From Glandiceps talaboti (Eukaryota; Hemichordata; Enteropneusta; Spengelidae), in assembly GCF_964340395.1 (NCBI RefSeq), contig NC_135570.1:2922501-2940000 (forward strand): a stretch of DNA of 17,500 bases. The letters are read 5' to 3'. Position numbers and translations under genes: made by a program. Under the pieces are notes generated by a model that made no database searches, was not told the origin of the DNA, and saw only the letters and a program-made list of their open reading frames with translations. This document shows, piece after piece, positions 10,313-17,500 of this stretch (positions are counted from its first letter, which is position 1; each line of letters starts with the position of its first letter).

Positions 10313-11347
10313 GCGGATGAATGAAAGTAAAACGTTATACGCGTTACCTCACAGCGAGGAAGTCGAACCTTAGAACTGAAAACAACACAATGGACGACAC
10401 ATTAAAAACAACTAGATCAGTGATTTTAACGAGCAAGTTACAGCGCCTTGATTCATTGGTAATGCTTTCTAAATCAGCGATAAATAACCGCAAAATACAG
10501 TGTCTTTATTCGGTATACATGAACTATTAGCAGGCCGGTAACAATGCCCAATAAGGAAATAATGGATGGATCGATAACTTGTGATCCTACACCTGCCAAG
10601 AAAGGAGTACATTGATGTTTTTTGACCACCTAACATTTAGAATGTATATATACAGTGGTCGTGTTATTAAAGCAATTCGATTCTCGTTAAATTCTATGCA
10701 CATCGAGTTCCTTTTATATCTTAAACTTATATCTCACATATACAACTCTTGTTATTCTAAAATTTGAATACACATTTCGACTGGGTCACGATCACCAACT
10801 GACCGAACAAAAGACAATATTGCCGGCCTGTCGTTGTCGCTTACACAACCCTTCAGTAGGTTCACTAGTACTAATATGGCTTCTGGATCATTTTGGGGGT
10901 TTAGCACACTACACAGTAACAAAATTCACATCGCTGGTAATGCAGGATAATTTGCAACGTAAATGAAAAAATGATATTTTTTCTACCTACACATCCAGTG
11001 AAAGCTGAGAATGAATGCGAAAACTGTATGCTGCCCCCATGATTGTAAAATTGTAAGGAGACAAGAAGTTTCATTCGTGAAAACGGTGGACAGACGTTTC
11101 AAGAAAATCAAGATTTTTGTCCCTCCGAATTCGGAAACCTCATATACCAGGGACCTACTACTGTACAACATTGCAGTTACCAAGGTGACGAGTGCGTAAT
11201 TTGTTTTTTGCACAAAATATGACGATATCTTCTGGGTTTCACGAATTTTCGAAACATGTTTTCTTTTCCCTTAGAATTTTATCAGGCATCATTCAAATAG
11301 ACTAAATACACTTGATTACTTTGACGGTGGTACAGTGTTGAATTGTT

Positions 11348-11357
11348 GTCACGTGAC
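11348..11357. promoter_or_regulatory. E-box palindrome GTCACGTGAC
   Basis: This is a perfect 10-bp palindrome matching the extended E-box bound by MITF/TFE/USF bHLH-zipper factors. It is isolated, so it is only a candidate site. Confidence 0.25.
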
Positions 11358-12700
11358 CCACATTTTGCCCGTATACCAACGTTCACACCAGGAGCACCGG
11401 CATACACTACAACCATCTATATGTAATGTATCCCATTCTGCTTATCGTTAAATTTCGCGTAGCTGACTGCTTTAGGCCGACTAATATCTAGAGGCGAAAC
11501 TGATGCTATTGCTAATTAATTTCTCCGAGTCTGCTTATCGGGCATTGTTATAGGCAGTGCAAATGGTTATTGATCTAGGAAAAATACATAAACGCAAAAT
11601 ATTGAATCAGTGAACAATGATGGGCGAGGAGACTGGACTATCAATTTCAAGGCATGCTCTCGGATGACTTACATGTTCCATTTAAACTTTTTGTGTCGTG
11701 TTATCTCGTTGGCCCCGACAAGGAATGGGGGCTCTCAAATAAGTCGTTTTTGAATGCAGGGAAGGGGTTCAGTGTTTTCAACGCCTTGTTTTTTACAAGT
11801 GATCTGATGATAACACGTGCACGCTGTCTCCCCATACGACAAGCCGGGCTGCATGGGTGCGAATTTGTGAGGTGGATCGTCTTTTTATGAGCAGTAAAAA
11901 ACAGAGCTGATAAATATAGAATGTGATAGACTGATTGACTGAGATAGAATTACTCTCGAACCCGCTTGTGCAGATTTGAAAAGAAAGTTTTATTGCAGAG
12001 GATGAACGCCATGACGTCACCACTCACAAAATATGTAGAAGTGGCCCATACGCTGAAATTTCTCTTATTGCATCGAAGTTTTCCCGCCAATTTATGGACC
12101 CAAAGTGTCTAATTTTACATTTTGGTTATAAAAACTGAAATAGTTTACGCCATTGGGATCAATGACCAATCATATGATCTGTGTTAAGTTGAACGAAAAA
12201 AAATTAGATTTTGTATATCTGATGGTAACTATGTTATTTGTAAATGAATATGTTCACTAAAACTAGACTACCAGACCATTTCTAAACTTGTTGTGCCTCT
12301 TGACGTCATTAGTAGTATTATTACTGTGTAACTGTCTACACTAACACTGTTCTAATATTCCCTATTCCATGTACTGCAGTCACACTCGACATAGTTCAAC
12401 CAAGAGCGTTAGTTAAATGATGATAGGTGGGAACAGAAGCCAATGGGTGGTATTCAAGTTCTACAGGTAACGTCTCCACTGCAGTTAAACCCAGCACAGG
12501 AGGATATCGATCCAAGCCACTGGTAAAGTGTTGCTATGGAAGCCAGGGAAGAGGATGCCAAATAGAAGAGAATGAGCTGAAGTATCCAAGGAGACCAACC
12601 TGCTTCTCAAACAGTGAGAAATGATATCCATCAGGGATAAGGTTTTGTATATGTCAACCAACTGTAGTACAGGAATGGAGTCTTGGCAGTTGGTCAATGG

Positions 12701-12717
12701 GAGAGAGACAGAGAGAC

Positions 12718-12756
<39 letters not shown>

Positions 12757-12814
12757 GGTAGGTAGGCAGGCAAATAGAGACAGGCAGGCAAAGACAGACA
12801 GACAGACAGACAGA
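12701..12814 (+). repeat. (GACA)n / (GGCA)n tetranucleotide microsatellite
   Basis: GAGAGACA units grade into (GACA)n at about 12715-12756, then GGTAGGTAGGCAGGC, then another (GACA) run ending near 12814. The interrupted pattern suggests an older tract that has mutated. The reading frames through it (Thr-Asp-Arg-Gln, or on the minus strand Cys-Leu-Ser-Val repeats) are artefacts. Confidence 0.95.
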
Positions 12815-14221
12815 TTTGATTGCATAATTTTCGGGTGGACCCAACCCATACGTTGCCATTGTTATTAGGTTCATGCTTATTTCATGGCTTAAATCATAGA
12901 CTGTCTATGCTTAAATCAACCAATTTTAAGCTACAATAATATTATACTAGATGAGGTTTATGTGATATAATACTGTCTCAATTTCCCTTACTGAAACAGA
13001 ATAAGAGACACACACATGCCTCACTGAGATATCTATAAGACCATGCTGGGCTCTTGACCATAAGGTTTTTTAGAAATCATTCAAAACTTAAACAGTTTGA
13101 CGTCACAGTGAATAACTGTTACAAACATATTCACAAGTTGTATTCATAATATTATTGTGTGTTTATACAATAACATGTAAACTAATACTGGGCACAAACT
13201 GTGTTTTCTAGTGCTTTTGTCATTCTTCTCACTGTAATTAATTTGTGAATGTATCTATCAAATCATTCTCAGTGGCAGGGGGCTGGGAACTTTTAGGAAA
13301 AATACGTTTAAAGAGAAAGTCATGAAAATAGATTTTTTTTGGAATATGATGGAGTATCAGTGTTTGCTTTGATATCAGTATACTTCATTAAAGCTTTCAA
13401 ACGTCTCACTTTTTTTTGTCAGTTGTAACCATCACAACCATGCATACCTCTCTACGCGCTGTCATTGAAATAGCCCCCTCTGTCAGATCAACGAGAGAAC
13501 ATGTAATGTGACTATCTAAAATATTATCAACTCTTTGCCGAGTATAGTCAATTTTTAACACAAAGCTGTGACGGGTTCCTAGATGTGTTTATTAGTCACA
13601 TTAGATTCAAATATTCGCTACCATGTACACCCTCCTCCATCTCTTGTTCATTATAACACAGACAAGTTACTTGTCTGTGGTAATAAACTATTGGTTTACA
13701 GGAGCGCCGACAACGGCGGATCGTATCACTAGAGTACCACGCTGTACGCAAAATTCCTTAATCTTATATGACGCACGAACAAAGGTCAGAGGTCACGAGT
13801 GAGAATGCTTAACGCTAATACTTTCAGCCAATAAAGAAATAATAGCACCCATATCAGTACATGCCGAAACAAACGGAGGCATTCCTGGTGTCTCAACTAC
13901 GGGTGTAATGTCCCTTGACTGACATGTTAAAGTTCTGAACCGGTAAACATTCATTTTTATTTCTGTAAGTGTACTTTGGGTCGTGACGTAGAGAGAACTA
14001 AAACTAAAGCAAGAGTAAAAAAGTTATAGTCAGATTAACTTTCTAACTTTCTCTGATTTTCAAGGAATTTCACAGCGGAACATTGTGATCACCGAGGAAG
14101 CGTGAAACTCCGAGTAACGCCTTATACTGTAACATCCTTGGCTTAAGGTCTATTATGCGCTGTTACAAATGTACAAATGTATCAATATATACTATATACT
14201 ATAACTTGTATAAGACATATA
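12815..14221. other. Unannotated sequence
   Basis: No frame of note. It holds a perfect CRE palindrome at 13098-13105 and the hairpin at 13645-13686. Confidence 0.5.
13645..13686. repeat. Strong near-perfect palindrome/hairpin
   Basis: CACAGACAAGT (13657-13667) and ACTTGTCTGTG (13669-13679) are perfect 11-bp inverted repeats separated by a single T. In practice the stem would be CACAGACAAG with a TTA loop. Pairing extends imperfectly outward: TTCATTATAA on the left resembles the complement of TTATTACC-side bases on the right, giving arms of about 20 bp with a bulge. It could be the core of a short foldback element or a small structured RNA. It does not match the histone mRNA stem-loop. Confidence 0.75.
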
Positions 14222-14274
<53 letters not shown>

Positions 14275-14463
14275 ACAGACACAGACATACACAGACAGAC
14301 AGACACACATACACACACACAAAGAACAGACACAGGCGTACACAGACACACACACACAGACACACATAGACACACATACATACACACACATACATACATA
14401 CATACATACATACATACATACATACATACATACATACATACATACACACATATATATATATAT
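14222..14463. repeat. Compound (CA)n-(CAGA)n-(CATA)n-(TA)n microsatellite
   Basis: (CA)n spans about 14225-14270, followed by mixed CAGA/CA sequence in which AGAACAGACACAG occurs twice (14272 and 14322). Then (CATA)n runs to about 14444 and a short (TA)n ends at 14462. The block 14370-14463 is 94 bases of strict purine-pyrimidine alternation. All long reading frames here, on both strands, are repeat translations. Confidence 0.97.
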
Positions 14464-14528
14464 TCTACTCTGTGTTCTAGAGTCAGTCATCAAGCAAACT
14501 TAACAATCTACGGTGTCCTTTTTCTTCC

Positions 14529-14590
14529 AAAATACAAATACTTATTGAAACTAAAAATGTTAGCAGACTTCTAAAAATACAAATACTTAT
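14529..14590 (+). repeat. 17-bp direct repeat, 45-bp period
   Basis: AAAATACAAATACTTAT occurs at 14529-14545 and exactly again at 14574-14590. CTAAAAAT also recurs between and within the copies. Confidence 0.75.
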
Positions 14591-16153
14591 ATAATTGCAG
14601 GTATTAAACGACGAAGTAGCTTCCACTGGAATTCGCGCAGTTTCGTTTCGCTAATGAGTGAAACTCCTACTCACACTTGACATATGACTTGATAATCCCT
14701 TGGATTAAGTATATAATGCTCAACTAGCTACTAACATTTTAGCCTATCAAACACCGTCGCATATACCAATGCATGACCATGAGGGCGCACTCTGTAAAAA
14801 CATTGGCTCTGGCGTTTTTATGAAAATATTCAGTTGTTAGGGATTCTTTTTGCGTCTTAAAAATCATGTGTTTCTACGGAAAACTTCAGGGATACAAAGA
14901 AAAAAACAAGTAGACAAGCGAAACTGGTGGGATGTCTCTTGACAGTAATCAATTTTGATTTACGAGAAGAGATATAAATCAACTGGAACCTTACAATGTC
15001 TTACAAGCACCTTACGTCTTACAAACACTGTATAGAAAGTAGATACGTGTAGTTAGGACACGTGAGACGTTTGTTTGGTCATGCCCAGGAAGTTAAGAAG
15101 TCTGTTTTTACCGCCGACGAAGCGTGACGACCTTTCAAGGTTTTGTTTCGACTGCGACCCGCATCCTAAATGAAAGGTACCGGTTCGTATAAACAAGATT
15201 AACCTTTAGGGCTCTTTTGGGCAATTATTTGTTTAAAAAACGATCACGTATAAACATAGCAATTACTAAAAACCCGTGAAGAGTTACGACCAGCATTGTA
15301 CAGAGTTATATTGCATCACAATCAAAATGAACGGTCTTCTTTTATGTGTCGTCAATGAAGGAACACTAAACACCTGTTGAACGTTTTTATGCCCGAATGC
15401 CAATAGATCTGGTCCGTTGGTTTTCTGAAGTTTGTTGGTTTACTGCACTCAATGTAAGAATACTGTGACCCCAAAGGAAACAAAATAATGGCAGTCGCAT
15501 AATCGCCGCGATGGTAAATAATGGGTTAGAAAAAATACGTGCGGGTCGTGTCCAACGAAGGTTTAACGTAGAGGGAACAATTAAAACATGGCGTCTTTGA
15601 GTATATGCACGACTGCGTTGTATATCAAGGAAGTGAAAACCGATACCATAACTTCTTTTGTTCCTGTTTTATCTGAATGTTCAGAGGTACACAAATGATT
15701 ATTTGTGATGTTACTAACATACTAATCATCTACTGACGGGTTGCGTCTCAGACCCACCGATTTTCCAGGTTGCACCGGCACAATGCACGTTATTTGTTAA
15801 GCCCGAGTTTTTCGCTTGAAGAAAAGTAAATATAACTTTCAAATAACGACTTGTAATTTCTGGTAGTCGTTCGTTGGAATGATTCTTTAATTAGATGCCC
15901 AGTAATAAAAAAATAAAGGTTTTGACATATTTTGCATATATGCCAGTGATTGTGTGACTAAAGTGTTAGTCGTAAATGGAAAGGTCAGCCAAAGTACATG
16001 TTGACTCACAGACATGTATTGATTGAAAAGGTGTTTAACTATTGATTTGTATCACTTGCATTCAAATATCATTTGTATAACTTGTAATTAAATGTTAAAG
16101 TCTGATTTTGCAAGTTCAATATGATATATATCCGCCACATTGCCCATTTTGAG
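14591..16153. other. Unannotated unique sequence
   Basis: No frame of 60 codons, RNA gene or long repeat was recognised apart from the small 18-bp doublet near 15000. A 14-mer, CAGCATTGTACAGA, at 15291 recurs at 16844. Confidence 0.5.
14998..15028 (+). repeat. 18-bp tandem doublet
   Basis: GTCTTACAAGCAC at 14998 is followed 18 bp later by GTCTTACAAACAC, one substitution apart. Confidence 0.5.
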
Positions 16154-16167
16154 CTGCCCTCTCGTGG
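16154..16167 (-). promoter_or_regulatory. CTCF-like motif
   Basis: On the minus strand CCACGAGAGGGCAG matches 13 of 14 positions of the CTCF core consensus CCASYAGRKGGCRS. CTCF is a zinc-finger architectural protein present across bilaterians. A single motif match is weak evidence of binding. Its position 17 bp before a perfect CRE and upstream of a TATA element makes it more interesting. Confidence 0.35.
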
Positions 16168-16183
16168 TCATTCTGAGAATGCG

Positions 16184-16254
16184 TGACGTCATATCCTCCT
16201 CACCTTGAACTTGACATTGTCAAGTAATGGAGTACAGTGGTGATCTATATATAG
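16184..16254 (+). promoter_or_regulatory. Candidate core promoter: CRE, palindrome and TATA box
   Basis: A perfect TGACGTCA (16184-16191) is followed by the inverted repeat CTTGAC-ATT-GTCAAG (16210-16224) and a TATA-like TATATATAG (16246-16254). A start site would be expected near 16276-16282. CRE-plus-TATA at this spacing is typical of cAMP-responsive animal promoters. Downstream lies an (AC)22 tract and no recognised exon, so a gene is not shown; the first exon could be non-coding. Confidence 0.35.
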
Positions 16255-16319
16255 AAGACTACGTGTATGACCCAGAATACTCAAAAAGTATACTATTTAC
16301 AACATGTCATGTACATTTC

Positions 16320-16320
<1 letters not shown>

Positions 16321-16365
<45 letters not shown>
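16321..16365. repeat. (AC)22 microsatellite
   Basis: A pure AC dinucleotide repeat with no interruption, about 70 bp downstream of the TATA-like element at 16246. Confidence 0.97.
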
Positions 16366-16367
<2 letters not shown>

Positions 16368-17232
16368 TGTACTTAATGTATTAATGCGCGCGTGTCGCCC
16401 TTTACATTTTGAACGGAATTAAAGGTTTCTACCCCGTTACCACCTATCAAGATGCCAAAATAAAATCGAAACTTGTCGCTTCTGACTATAATTAATCCAC
16501 ACAACTTAAAAAATCTCTGAAGTTCGTTCGACCATACTTGGTCCTATGATCACTGCTATCGTCTTTAAGCTTACCGACCGTCGATCGATAATATCACGAG
16601 TCATTATTGATCTACCTGTATACCGTGACACACATTGGAATACATTTACAAGTTAAAACATCTGTACTTACATGCGCTTGATAAAATCTGATAAATACAC
16701 ACTTGTAATCGTTTCCCTGATATCTATAGTCTACTTGTACAGAGAGGGTGGTGGCTAGGTACAGTTCTATAGTTCGCATTGTAATGTGTAAAGTATATCA
16801 ATGCCACTCTACTGGTATTCTACGACTACAAGTCAGCATTGTACAGATATATGACTTTCTCACATTGTTACACATCTACTTCTAACTAACCTCTACATTG
16901 TGTAAACATCCAAAAAGGATGACCATCCCTTGCTCTCCATTTTACAAGCATGGTAATATCGTGATAACACAGTGCATTTCGCACTCGAACTCATACAAAC
17001 TGCACTGACTGTATCACTATGGCATTCATCATTACCCAACTGCTCAATAAAAACAAACCGAAGGCGACAATTGTCAAGTGAGGGCGCTCTTCAAAAGCAT
17101 GAATTCGACAATTTCACAAAAGATCGCACAATAAAGTGCAAAGTACAGTAATCGAAATTTCCGCTAAAAATGTATTTTCGCTTATATCCTTATGTGGCGA
17201 GAAAAAAATTTCCACAAGCTTAAATACAATAG
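16366..17232. other. Unannotated sequence upstream of the LINE fragment
   Basis: No RT or endonuclease motif is visible, consistent with 5' truncation of the retrotransposon. GAAATTTCCGC near 17153 has a loose inverted counterpart (GGCGAGAAAAAAATTTCC near 17197), possibly an old foldback element. Confidence 0.45.
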
Positions 17233-17500
17233 TCACTAAATATACAATGTAGACTTCCGTTGCCTGTCAAGAGAGTATCAACTTGTAGTCAGTACAAATA
17301 TGAGCTTGCACTGAACGACTATAGACTTGTGAACCTATACAAAATAAGAAAAGGTGAACTGTGTGTCACTACGGCTAACATACGTCTTTCACCAACAAAG
17401 AATACACGACTCCATCCAGCCAGATATAAACACCTTGATTCAAAAACTGAAATTTTCAAGAATTCATTTTTCACCAGAACAATCGTTGACTGTAATGCAC
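17233..17500 (+). mobile_element. Non-LTR (LINE) retrotransposon fragment: C-terminal tail of the reverse-transcriptase ORF, cut by the window edge
   Basis: An open frame with no stop runs from just after the TAG at 17230 to the window end, about 89 codons. Visible landmarks are YRLVNLYK (17320-17343), then TRLHPARYKHLD from 17404, then FKNSFFTRTIVDCNA up to 17499. In CR1/L2/Jockey-type elements the ORF2 protein ends with a conserved tail of the form R-H-x-x-K-[YF] ... SFFPRTI-x-(D/Q)WN-x-LP, and this segment matches it in order and spacing. The intact protein would reverse-transcribe its own RNA at a nicked target site. Only the tail is present, with no RT catalytic YxDD or endonuclease domain upstream in 16.4-17.2 kb, which fits 5' truncation, the usual fate of LINE copies. 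The consensus proline and tryptophan are replaced (FFTRTI, DCN), suggesting a decayed copy. The 3' UTR and tail would lie beyond the window. The homologous part is clear only from about 17320; 17233-17319 is open but not recognised. Clade assignment is inference. Confidence 0.75.

Larger units (their letters stand above)
9389..12700. other. Unannotated mostly unique sequence
   Basis: Frames of 62-78 codons at 9717-9929 (-), 10321-10530 (+), 11011-11199 (+), 10983-11213 (-), 11654-11890 (+) and 12427-12624 (+) show no domain I recognise. Perfect CRE palindromes occur at 12012-12019 and 12301-12308. The stretch 12427-12680 is poorer in CpG and reads differently from its surroundings, so it may be an old repeat. 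Confidence 0.45.

Noticed and set aside
11654-11890. 78-codon + strand frame
   Set aside because: No domain, signal peptide or repeated pattern was recognised, and the overlapping minus-strand frame is equally open.
12485-12874. 129-codon minus-strand frame rich in Cys-Leu-Ser-Val
   Set aside because: The repetitive part is the (GACA)n tract read backwards, and the remainder matches no family I recognise.
13657-13679. Histone mRNA 3' stem-loop
   Set aside because: The stem sequence and loop do not match the conserved histone GGCTCTTTT-type stem-loop, and no histone gene lies upstream.
14155-14574. Open frames of 82-139 codons on both strands
   Set aside because: They translate the CA/CAGA/CATA microsatellite; the same DNA is open in several frames on both strands because the repeat lacks stops.
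14776-14790. CTCF-like CCATGAGGGCGC
   Set aside because: It lacks one position of the core motif and falls out of alignment with the consensus.
17083-17096. CTCF-like TCAAGTGAGGGCGC
   Set aside because: It matches only about 10 of 14 core positions, including failures in the conserved left half.

Overview
The window looks like non-coding (intergenic or intronic) nuclear DNA of an animal, most likely a marine invertebrate. The signs are AT-rich unique sequence, long (CA)n, (TA)n, (CATA)n and (GACA)n microsatellites, a large minisatellite, a piece of a LINE-type retrotransposon, and a complete absence of bacterial gene packing. The longest ATG-to-stop frames come from translated microsatellites. 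No complete protein gene, rRNA or tRNA could be supported. The phylum cannot be fixed from this sequence alone.

Layout. Positions 1-1850 are unique AT-rich sequence with three small local duplications: a 19-bp doublet at 828, a 60-bp doublet at 1046 and a 22-bp triplet at 1547. A roughly 410-bp element with 30-bp imperfect inverted ends lies at 1866-2272 and looks like a MITE or foldback element. A possible TATA promoter is at 2899. An uninterrupted 151-base alternating purine-pyrimidine tract, (AC)23 followed by (AT)50, occupies 3260-3410. From 3.4 to 7.2 kb the sequence is mostly featureless, with a few short inverted repeats and two small CpG-denser patches. From 7258 to 7461 there is a degenerate array of about eleven CRE-like motifs spaced near 20 bp, followed by an ETS-type palindrome at 7575.

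The dominant feature is a 38-bp minisatellite at 7911-9137. It has 32 copies, and the first 31 are in perfect 38-bp register. A G-rich degenerate triplet with a 13-G run follows at 9228-9388. From 9.4 to 16.1 kb the sequence is mostly unique, interrupted by (GACA)n at 12.7 kb, a strong hairpin at 13.65 kb and a compound CA/CAGA/CATA/TA block at 14.22-14.46 kb. At 16.15-16.28 kb a CTCF-like motif, a perfect CRE, a palindrome and a TATA box lie close together, followed by (AC)22. The right edge (17233-17500) encodes the conserved C-terminal tail of a non-LTR retrotransposon reverse transcriptase ORF and runs off the window.

There is no set of cooperating genes. The observations most worth following up are the register-perfect 38-bp array, the roughly 40-fold excess of perfect TGACGTCA palindromes (nine, with three in one phased cluster), and the inverted-repeat element at 1.87-2.27 kb.
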